This document shows, one piece after another, positions 56,465 through 64,000 of a DNA stretch of 64,000 nucleotides (position 1 is the stretch's first letter; the number at the start of each line of letters is the position of its first letter). Made by a program: the position numbers and the translations under genes. The stretch is from Anadara kagoshimensis (taxonomy: Eukaryota; Mollusca; Bivalvia; Arcoida; Arcidae), in contig CM037864.1 in the NCBI GenBank assembly GCA_021292105.1, positions 7,802,635-7,866,634 of the forward strand, given 5' to 3'. Under the pieces are notes generated by a model, which did no database searches, was not told the DNA's origin, and saw only the letters and a list, made by a program, of their open reading frames with translations.

Positions 56465-56940
56465 CTTAAATGGGACTTAAAATCATAGTCAAAAATATTT
56501 CACTAATATCGTGACGTCACCTGCTTTAAGCGAACTTGCAAAAATTTGACCTTTGCCGTGCGTCCAAGACAATAATCAGGAATGGTTCTTTAACTTGCCA
56601 CGCCTACCGTGACTTTGGACATTGATTTTTAAGGTCTCCTCCAAAGGACCCTTTTTGACAGTTGAAACAGAGTACATTAACCTTTAAACTTAAAACAATG
56701 CATTAGACATAAGATACAGCTTTTTGATACTTCACTTATATCGCGACGTCACCTGCTTTAGGTGAACTTGAAGAAAGTTTGACCTTTGCAGTGCGTACAG
56801 TACACTAATCAGGGAGGGTTCTTTAACGTGCCATGCCTACCCAAAATTTGAGATTGATTTTTAGGGTCTTTTCCAACGGACCATTTGTGAAAGTAGAAAC
56901 ACATTAACCTTTAAAATTAAAGATGTACATTAGACACAAA
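56465..56940 (-). mobile_element. duplicated SINE-A pieces in intron 1 of the M13 gene
   Basis: Two copies (56465-56660 and 56715-56940), each with TTTCACTTATATCG, GACGTCACCTGCTTTA and TTTAACKTGCCAYGCCTACC. Each carries the same flank (ACATTAACCTTTAAA...ACATTAGACA), so this is a segmental duplication, not two insertions. Confidence 0.75.
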
Positions 56941-56956
56941 ATAAAGCTTTTTGCTT

Positions 56957-57075
56957 TATTAGCTAGTTTAGGCCGAATTATCTGGTTTAATGATGGTAAG
57001 ACATTTTTTATGGTAGCAATTATAAAAAAATGTCTTGCCATCGTTAAGGCAGATAATTCGGCCAACAACTGGCTA
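56957..57075. mobile_element. hairpin MITE, 119 bp
   Basis: GGCCGAATTATCTGG...GGTAAGACATTTTTT pairs with AAAAAAATGTCTTGCCATCG...AGATAATTCGGCC. Confidence 0.85.
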
Positions 57076-57484
57076 AGCTAACAGAGCTTTGAAACAACGA
57101 AAACTGGTGAAGGGCTTAATCAGATATTTCAATATTTGTACTCGTGTGTTCGTTTATTAAAATTATGCTTGTCATTTAAGTTCTTTTAAAAGAAAGTTTC
57201 ATAAATATGACGCGATATTACCAAATGAACCAAATATAAATTATAAGTAGTTAATGTCAGTTGGTTGGAATAGGGATTCTAAAAATTTAATGACAAAATT
57301 TAAATAAAAAAAGTTTCGAGGAAAGGCTATTATGCATTCTGCAATATCAATAAAATATATAATTTTATAAAATTTAAAAAAGATATATAATTTTATAAAA
57401 TTTTAGTAGTTTAGTTTTAACGAATTAATGATTTAAATCTACTTTAAAATTTCAAAATGAAAATTAAAAATGCGATATTATATG

Positions 57485-57620
57485 AAAAAAAAAAAAAAAA
57501 AAAAAAAAAAACAACCGTACCAGTTAAAATTTTAAAAACTGAAAAATTTAATTAAACACACGAACTTCCACCAGACAAGTGGGGCCGGTTGCTCTGGAAG
57601 GATAAGACTCTCCAGGTGTT
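57485..57620. repeat. poly-A run (57486-57511) and inverted R1 fragment (57540-57620)
   Basis: The R1 fragment is recognised by ACACGAACTTCCACCAG and GTTGCTCTGGAAGGATAAG. Confidence 0.6.
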
Positions 57621-57653
57621 TTACCAAATACCTAAATTACTAATTCTGTAAAT

Positions 57654-57655
<2 letters not shown>

Positions 57656-57684
<29 letters not shown>

Positions 57685-57696
57685 CACACACACACT
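57656..57696. repeat. (CA)n microsatellite
   Basis: CA dinucleotides with one CC interruption. Confidence 0.95.
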
Positions 57697-58406
57697 GTAA
57701 ATATTGTCTACATATCTAACGACTTCCTGTATAGTGTCAGAGTAATTGATTACCTCAATACAACACTGTACATAAAGTCTTCACTATTTACTGATATATA
57801 TCTGGGTTTAATTGAAATCATGACATGAATACATGTATTCATTAAATTGTGTGGAATTTGGTGACATCTCTATTTTTATTTTGAAAAATACTTAGGTCGT
57901 GAAAGTGCAAGTTTAAAAATGTTGCAGTTAAAAAGCATATGTTTGACAATGAGCCAGAGAGACAAAAACATGCACAACAACAAAATGTTAAAAAAACCCA
58001 CCAAAAACACCAAGACCCATTGGTATTGTAAAGACCGTCATGTTACCATCATGGTCTTCACAGTTTTCACAATGATTAGGGACAATTAGCCGAAGTTAAA
58101 AATAAAGACCAAAAAAAAAAAAACCCAACAAAAAATAGCAAATAGATAAACAGATGAAATAAAAGAATTTGAACAAATTTTGATGATTATACAATTAAGT
58201 TAAAAGGGTTTGCAAATGTTTGAGGGACCAGGACCAGCTCTAAAAAGGCTACTATCTTCAGTTTGATTGGAGATGTTCATCTAGTAGGTCATTATAAAAT
58301 CTTCAAAACTAAGCGAAAAGTCATGGTCAGAGACCAATAGTAATGTGTGTTGTTGAAGAGTTAGGTGACCCGAAGCGTTAATTGATTTGATCTTTATACA
58401 TTTCAG

Positions 58407-58466
58407 ATCGACTATTCCGGTATGACCATGTGGTATAGATATTACCTAAACCCGGAAGATACAAAG
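58407..58466 (+). CDS. M13 peptidase exon 2
   Basis: A 60-bp, phase 0-0 micro-exon between a TTTCAG acceptor and a GTAGGT donor. It encodes IDYSGMTMWYRYYLNPEDTK, joining in frame after KVIE. In neprilysins this position reads like I-D-Q-S-G-x-x-x-x-x-R-x-YY, so the exon supplies the conserved loop of the N-terminal ectodomain lobe. It is too short to be found by ORF length and rests on frame continuity and family match. The intron before it (56173-58406) holds duplicated SINE pieces, a hairpin MITE, a poly-A run and a CA microsatellite. Confidence 0.88.
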
Positions 58467-58507
58467 GTAGGTTTGAGCCCAATGCTGAAAAGTATTTGTT
58501 AAGACTG

Positions 58508-58930
58508 GGAGTATAGTGGAGTGGATTATTGGTATTGTACGAACTAGTCAGGATTCTTTCACATATATCAAGGTGGTCAGTTCTGGGAATGACTGGGATG
58601 GTGGAGTGGAGTAATGGTGTTGTACGACTCAGTCAAGATTTCTTCACTTATATCGAGACGGCCAGTTTTGGGATGGTGGAGGAAACCGGTTTACCTGGGG
58701 AAAACTATCAACCCTCTGCAAGCTACGCATGAATCCAATGCTAAAATGCTAAAACTATTTTTTAAAATTGGGAATGGAGTCGAGTAATGATGTTAACGAC
58801 CTAGTCAAGATCCTTTCACTAATATCGATGCGCTCAGTTTGGGAATGGTTGAGGAATCTTGAGCAACGGGAGAAAACTACCTACCTTCCGGCAAGTGAAC
58901 TGACAAAATGTATGTATGAATCCAATGCTG
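58508..58930 (-). mobile_element. three SINE-D pieces in intron 2 of the M13 gene
   Basis: Pieces at about 58508-58595, 58600-58745 and 58760-58930 repeat ACTTATATCGAGACGGCCAG, TGGGATGGTGGAGGAAACCG and GCAAGTGAACTGACAAAATG. Confidence 0.65.
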
Positions 58931-59459
58931 AAAACTATTTGTTTAAATTGGAGAAAATATTCGAACATTCAAAAGTTTGTTCAGTTTTCCCCAAACTATA
59001 TATAACTATATTTACACCCCCCACCCCCAACCCCCAACGAAAAACGAAACGAGTAGAGATATATAGCGTTTATTCCATTTCTTCAGCCAACATTTTGTTT
59101 GCCAATTTTCTTGAAAACTATTTAACAGATCTTTACGAAACTTCACAGAACAATCTTTGGATAGAGTGGGTGTGCCGTCGACTATTCGTATCACATGAAA
59201 TATGAAAGTAGGTTGTCATGACCTACTTTGTATGATTGGTTTTCCTCCTGGATTCTCCAGTTGTAGTTCGCTTGGGAACACTTTTGAGATTGCATTCAAT
59301 TTCAGTTAGAACATATTCTTTTAACTTTGACATTTTTAATATTTGGAGGTTTCTCCGACGTAAACTTATATATCTTTGAAAACAACATCAAGTCCAAAAC
59401 TTGTTCGATTCCCAGTTGAAAATTAAAAGAATTTCATCTTCGATATGTTAGAGTAAACA

Positions 59460-59650
59460 AGTGAACTAGGACAGTCAGATCAGGTGCCCCGGAAGGGTAA
59501 GCTAGCTATATGCGCTACCACGTGTTCAATCAAAATTGAGAATACTATGGGGCGTCTGATATACCCAGGATAATTTTGGATACAGAAACACCATACTTAT
59601 CAACAATATTTTTTTGATTGCATTGATACGCCTGGGGGAGTCCTCATGGT
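59460..59650 (-). repeat. repeat R1, inverted, in intron 2 of the M13 gene
   Basis: GGTGCCCCGGAAGGGTAAGC, CTACCACGTGTTCAATCAAA and ATACCCAGGATAATTTTGGA. Confidence 0.65.
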
Positions 59651-59736
59651 TTTTCATAGCTAAGTTTTGCTACTGTAAATCTAGCTTTTTGGAAATGCGT
59701 GTAAAATTCTGAATTATCTTTTTTTTCAATTTTTAG

Positions 59737-59883
59737 TATCGCACTGATTTGAAAATGTACATGAGACGAGTTGCCACATTCCTTGTCCGTGATTCTAACA
59801 TAACGATAGCTAACAACACAGAACAACAAAGAATAGAGACATTTGTGAATGATGCGTTTGAAGTGGAATCAAGATTAGCGAAT
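59737..59883 (+). CDS. M13 peptidase exon 3
   Basis: 147 bp, phase 0-0, after a strong pyrimidine tract ending TTTTTAG and before a consensus GTAAGT donor. It encodes 49 residues from YRTDLKMYMRRVATFL to FEVESRLAN. This is the helical segment that in neprilysin follows the YY loop (Y-x-x-x-M-x-x-V-A-x-L) and ends in the E-x-x-x-A/L-A pattern. Two sequons (NIT, NNT) support an extracellular location. The preceding intron (58467-59736) carries SINE-D repeats and a minus-strand R1 copy. Confidence 0.88.
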
Positions 59884-60014
59884 GTAAGTATATTATAAAT
59901 GTAACATATGAAAATGGGTGAATTTTTGGCGCCGGCTAATCTTCATCTCGTACTCATCATTTTAACATATTCGAGTGCTTTTATTCCGGCGTCGTCTGAT
60001 AATGGTTAGTGCAA

Positions 60015-60450
60015 AATGCAAGTGCTCCGGAAGGATAAACACCACTTGTTTAGCTAGCTATACCCGCCATGTGTTAATCCAACATTGAGGATGTAAGGAA
60101 CATGGAACTACGGAACTTCAAACATTACCAGGATAATTTTTGGCGAGAGAGGCATCATGCTTGTCATAAATATTATGATGGCGGCCATAACAATTTTTAA
60201 GGGCCTTGACAAGCATAGGCTTGCAATATCCCCGAAAAATAATTCAATTACATAATTATTATATCAGTGTAAATTTTACAGCACTAGACGGCCGTTTCGA
60301 ATTACAATTCCTAATCAGTAGTGCTTATATCAAAATTGCGAAACCAAAATTTGTCCAAGGGGTTGAAAATGTATCCAAAGGACCAAAATATATTTAACCA
60401 AAAGCTTAGGAAATACTTGCATGAAGGAGTATGCGTAAGAAATTGGGGAA
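60015..60450 (-). repeat. R1 (60015-60240) joined to R2 (60265-60450), both inverted
   Basis: Read on the minus strand the order is R2 then R1, as at 3565-4112. Confidence 0.75.
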
Positions 60451-60599
60451 AATGTTAAACATTATGAAAAGAAATGTTTATAAAAAAAAGTCATAATTCC
60501 CGATGGAGCCAGCGGCATCTTGACAAAAGTGCTTATCTCGACATTTCAATAGAAATAACAATTATACTACATTAACATGTATGTAATTTAATAAAATAA

Positions 60600-60720
60600 T
60601 TGTGTAATTGTCGACTTTGTAACGTGGGTTGTAAGAATAAGTTGACGAACACATATTTTGTAATTGTCGACTTCGTAACGTGGGTTGCAAGGATAAGTAG
60701 TTAAACACCTGCTTATTTTC
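60600..60720 (+). repeat. 58-bp tandem duplication
   Basis: GTAATTGTCGACTTYGTAAC with GTGGGTTG and AAGGATAAGT occurs twice. Confidence 0.7.
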
Positions 60721-61026
60721 ACCTTTAATTCCGTTTGACAATGTCGGTCATCATGTTATGTAAACATAATAGGATTTCTAGAGAGTAAACAAATTTTTAT
60801 TTACAAAAGTCATATATACCTTCACCGAGAACAAAGACCATGTTGACAAATATTTACAATTCATATATCGCACGTCTGTCTATGGTATTATTAGGATATA
60901 TAAATCACTGATTAAGACGATACACGAGGAATTGTTGTCCTAAAGAAAATGTACGATTGTCCTGAGATAAAATTGCATTTACTTATCTGTAAGCTGTCGT
61001 CAAAAAAAGTTGTCGTTTATACATCA

Positions 61027-61375
61027 GCCGTGGTCTGGCCAAGAGTTGGAAATAGATTGTGACTGTTCCTTCGCTTAGCACAATTACTTAGAAATGAAAG
61101 CCATATTGGTTTTTTCGGAAGGATCCTTAAATACCGATGTCATACACCATTTTTTGAATGTATTTTATGATTAAATTTAAAAAAATGGTATATGACACCG
61201 ATGCCCCGTGTCACGACAAGAGTGGCATGTTAAAGAACCCTCCCTGCACATTGTCCTTATTGCACTGCAAAGGTCAAAATTATTTCTCCTACTTCACCTA
61301 TAGTTGGTGACGTCTCGATATAAGTGAAATATTCATGACTGTGACGTCAATCGCCATTAAATCAATTTATCCATT
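61027..61375 (+). mobile_element. SINE-A interrupted by a 60-bp hairpin MITE
   Basis: SINE blocks (GCAAAGGTCAAAATTATTTC, GGTGACGTCTCGATATAAGT) are split by a hairpin at 61138-61197 (TGTCATACACCATTTTTTGA pairing with AAAAAAATGGTATATGACA). Confidence 0.75.
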
Positions 61376-61472
61376 AATCGACAAGCATTCAATCAATCAA
61401 TAGACAATACATCAATCAATTAATTATTCGACAATCAATCAATCAATCAATCAAGTAATCGACAATCAATCG

Positions 61473-61549
<77 letters not shown>

Positions 61550-61617
61550 GTAATCGACAATCAATCGATCAATCAAGTAATCACCAACTATCAATCAATC
61601 AATCAATCAATCAATTT
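61376..61617. repeat. (ATCA)n microsatellite grown from the SINE tail
   Basis: About 240 bp of ATCA units with ATCG interruptions, beginning at the SINE end. Confidence 0.93.
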
Positions 61618-62284
61618 GCAGCGGATACTAAAATAATGTTTTCATAATGCTAAAGGTAGATTGACAGGGTAGACTTTTCGTCTCGCACCACTTAATTTGA
61701 CACTACTTGTTAAAATATTCACAAGCACTTTCAAGAAGGTTCTTCTAAAAGTACTAATTCGGCACTTAATCCAATGATACCGCCCGTTTGTTTAAATATT
61801 ACCCGACACCTTTTAAGTTCACATGCACTTATTGTTTAACCTTTTTATAAGGTTTGAATTGTTTGACAAAGTTGTTTAATAAAACACATATTTTAAGTAA
61901 AGATGTTAAAGACGCCATTATTCTGGATAGCTAATTACATAAACACTTCAATTTTTTTGGCAAAATTGTTTACTTTCAGTAAAAAATTAAACAGTTCAAT
62001 CTAAATAAAAATCTCGATCGTGTTGTTTTGTACATGAAAACTAACATATGGGATGGAAAGGTTAAATTCTCATCTCAAATGCTGGCAATACTGAAATTTG
62101 GGTACATGTGTACTGGGCAATAATCAGAGAATAGTCTTTAACAAACACTATACACAGGATACACGATGGCAGCGTATATTTATTACCGACATTGATGGCA
62201 AAACTCCCGACTTTGGACAGACATCGACAGAACTATGACAGTACAGAAATTTGGGTACATATACACTGGACAATAATTAGATTG

Positions 62285-62640
62285 GCTTTTGTTGGTTGAA
62301 TTAGGTTTTACGTCTAAGTCAAGAATATATCACTTATATCGAAACGTCGCTAGGTTTAGCTGAAGTGACCAATTTTGACCTTTGTCGTTCGCTTAGGGCA
62401 ACGTGTAGGGAATGTTTTTTAATTAACCTGCCATGCCTGCCGTGACACGGGACATCGTTTTTAATGTCTCTTCAGAAGGACCCCCTGACTTTCGTTTCTA
62501 AATACCGCAAGCTTGGTGAAAACAGTCACTATCTACTTTCAAGTCTTGGCAGACCCGGTCTGGGTTGTAACCCACGACCAACCACATACGAAGCACGTAC
62601 TACACCACTATGCAACCTTCGTGATCCAAAAATCAGAGAA
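62285..62640 (-). mobile_element. SINE-A, inverted, with decayed head
   Basis: Opens with the (GGTT) tail TTGTTGGTTGAATTAGGTT, carries TATATCACTTATATCGAAAC and AGACCCGGTCTGGGTTG and ends in a decayed tRNA-like head (CGAAGCACGTACTACACCAC). Confidence 0.75.
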
Positions 62641-62769
62641 TGTACACATATACATTATAAAGAACATTCTGAACAAATATATATTAACCTCCTTACTTTG
62701 GACGGGCAACAAATACTAAATTAGCATACTGATTAATTTATGTACAATGATGTTGTCTAAGTACTCATG

Positions 62770-62910
62770 TCAACTTATTTATTTATTTATTTTTTATTTA
62801 TTTATTGACAATTCAAAGAGTCTATGTTTATTCATTTGATTATTAATTTATATATTCCTAAGCTTTTCATTTATTTATGCATCTATTTATTTATTTATTT
62901 TTTACATTGT

Positions 62911-62965
<55 letters not shown>

Positions 62966-63052
62966 CATTTATTCATTCATTTATTTATTGAATTAATTAT
63001 TTACATGTATTTATTTATCTTTTTATTTATTTATTTATTATTTATTTATTTA
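62770..63052. repeat. (TTTA)n-rich microsatellite region up to the exon 4 acceptor
   Basis: Several TTTA arrays, the longest at about 62905-62963. The last runs directly into TACAG at 63051-63055. Confidence 0.93.
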
Positions 63053-63055
63053 CAG

Positions 63056-63145
63056 ATAACAGCTGATACAATACCGACCAGAGATCCTCACGCTGATGAC
63101 ATGAGACTTACACTTGTACAACTAACAGAAAAAGTCAACAATGTG
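63056..63145 (+). CDS. M13 peptidase exon 4
   Basis: 90 bp, phase 0-0. It encodes ITADTIPTRDPHADDMRLTL followed by VQLTEKVNNV, matching the neprilysin region around R-x-x-x-x-M-x-x-x-T-x-x-x-L. The 3' splice site is TTTACAG, and its polypyrimidine tract is a long TTTA microsatellite. The donor is GTATGT. Intron 3 (59884-63055) is the longest seen in this gene at 3172 bp, and holds R1, R2, a SINE with a 240-bp ATCA tail, a second SINE and the TTTA array. Confidence 0.87.
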
Positions 63146-63353
63146 GTATGTTCACGATATATTTGTCTGAAAAACATCACAGCAAGTCGTTAGATCATTT
63201 AATCATGTTTTGTGCAACTGGCCTCGAGTGGTGTTTTTAAATTTATCGCAGATTTTTCGAAATTAGACCCTCGCGAAAACGCAATATCCAATAAATACAA
63301 TAGATAATTTTCAAAATAGTAGATAAGATTTGAATTTCCATTTTTTTTTGTAG

Positions 63354-63490
63354 ATTGACTTCACTGCATTTCTGAAATATATGTTCAATACTGCCAGGGT
63401 GAATGAAAACACAAAGGTAGTATTGATGGAACACGACTGGTTACCTAAAGTTGCTAACGGAATCAATGCTTTAGGGGAAAACAAAACCAG
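63354..63490 (+). CDS. M13 peptidase exon 5 (last exon in window)
   Basis: 137 bp, starting phase 0 after TTTTTGTAG and ending two bases into a codon before GTATGT. It encodes IDFTAFLKYMFNTARVNENT through INALGENKT (45 residues plus two bases). It corresponds to the W/F-x-x-F-L/I-x-x-x-F block and the following V-V-x-x-x-x-x-x-L strand of the M13 N-terminal domain. Together the five exons give 383 residues against about 750 for a whole family member, so roughly half the protein, including HExxH and the downstream zinc ligand, lies beyond 64000. Intron 4 is only 208 bp; intron 5 begins with an R1 copy. Confidence 0.87.
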
Positions 63491-63544
63491 GTATGTCTAT
63501 AGTTTTACTTAAAATGTCTTTTTTGCACAATTGCTTATCATAAT

Positions 63545-63840
63545 AAGTTTTAAGGCCGTTATCACAATATTGTTGATATGTATGTTTTCTGTATCCAAAA
63601 TTAACCTGGATATATTTGACGTCCCATAATTTCATGTTCCTTTCATTCACAATTTTTATTAAACACATGGCGGATGTAGCTACAATGTAGCAAGACAGTG
63701 GCTGAAAATTCTTAGGTCTATCTTTCTTTGTGGATGTGAACGTACTTTATGTTCATTTGCAAGTTTCCAAAGTTTTAATATTGCATTTTACTTTTACTGA
63801 AAAATTGTGATTTGACCATGGAACGGTATATTTGTATTAT
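63545..63840 (+). repeat. repeat R1 in intron 5 of the M13 gene
   Basis: GTTTTAAGGCCGTTATCACA, ATATTTGACGTCCCATAA and CACATGGCGGATGTAGCTAC, then a decayed 3' part ending GACCATGGAACGG. No coding sequence seen from 63491 to the window end. Confidence 0.65.
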
Positions 63841-64000
63841 TACCTAAACGCTGCAAATCCGTCCGAAATTATTGTCTCCGCAAATTCCCCAAAACTATGA
63901 AGCACTATTTCATGTAACTTGGTGCAAAGCATCAACATTGATAGGAGATGTGCATATTGTTAACCCGAGTTGATTTGTTCAATTTCCTTGGGAGTTATTG

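Noticed and set aside
58768-59205. 145-codon open frame on the plus strand
   Set aside because: The first part is SINE-D sequence also present at 58.6 and 19.1 kb, and the rest includes a C-rich run and AT-rich intron. It lies inside intron 2 of the M13 gene with no codon or splice support.
1-64000. autonomous transposons, retroelements or virus-like copies
   Set aside because: No open frame in the window shows reverse transcriptase, integrase, transposase, capsid or polymerase motifs; all mobile sequences seen are short and non-coding.

Overview
The window is eukaryotic, AT-rich, intron-rich and very repeat-dense. It most likely comes from a bivalve mollusc. The reasons are tRNA-headed SINEs of the type common in bivalves, a Pearl/Helentron-like element (terminal hairpin, GT microsatellite and a tandem core), many short hairpin MITEs, and spliced animal genes with GT-AG introns. 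Species cannot be set from sequence alone. I see no rRNA or tRNA gene, no CRISPR array, no recognisable reverse transcriptase, integrase or transposase, and no virus-like element. Everything mobile here looks non-autonomous.

Three protein-coding loci can be supported, all made of small exons. (1) On the minus strand between about 15.0 and 5.2 kb, four phase-compatible exons (14806-14990, 12605-12762, 8247-8401, 5205-5288) encode about 193 residues of an apparently extracellular protein of unknown family. A further minus-strand exon at 1457-1604 encodes the C-terminal half of a WSC domain and may belong to the same gene, but the exon joining them was not found. (2) On the plus strand at 40.87-43.15 kb, a two-coding-exon gene predicts an 84-residue secreted precursor: signal peptide, a KR cleavage site, a two-cysteine peptide and a C-terminal GR. 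A palindromic CRE lies 8 bp upstream of a TATA box about 530 bp before the ATG. This looks like an unassigned neuropeptide or peptide-hormone gene. (3) On the plus strand from 55456 to beyond the right edge, five exons encode the first 383 residues of an M13 (neprilysin/ECE-like) type II membrane metalloendopeptidase. The zinc-binding catalytic half lies outside the window.

The rest is layered repeats. A roughly 350-bp unclassified repeat (R1) has about 30 copies or fragments in both orientations. A second (R2, about 230 bp) has seven and is twice found joined to R1 in the same order. Several SINE families are present; two SINEs sit inside a MITE with clear target-site duplications. At least six MITE families with long terminal inverted repeats can be defined, plus a 1-kb foldback with 410-bp arms at 16.2-17.2 kb, a Pearl-like element at 33.44-35.35 kb with nine 144-bp repeats, and many smaller tandem arrays. 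Some repeats touch genes: a 53-bp tandem array abuts the WSC exon donor, a TTTA microsatellite forms the polypyrimidine tract of the fourth peptidase exon, and the signal-peptide start of the small secreted gene has been duplicated in tandem with its splice acceptor.

Regulatory candidates outside the genes are two CTCF-like sites (25.6 and 55.2 kb), a triple 49-bp repeat carrying nuclear-receptor DR1 and paired CRE half-sites (9.17-9.31 kb), a duplicated E-box-rich block (27.3-27.55 kb) and an orphan CRE-CCAAT-TATA cluster (29.8 kb). Most repeat boundaries were set by eye and may be off by 5-30 bp. Exon boundaries rest on splice consensus plus reading-frame continuity.
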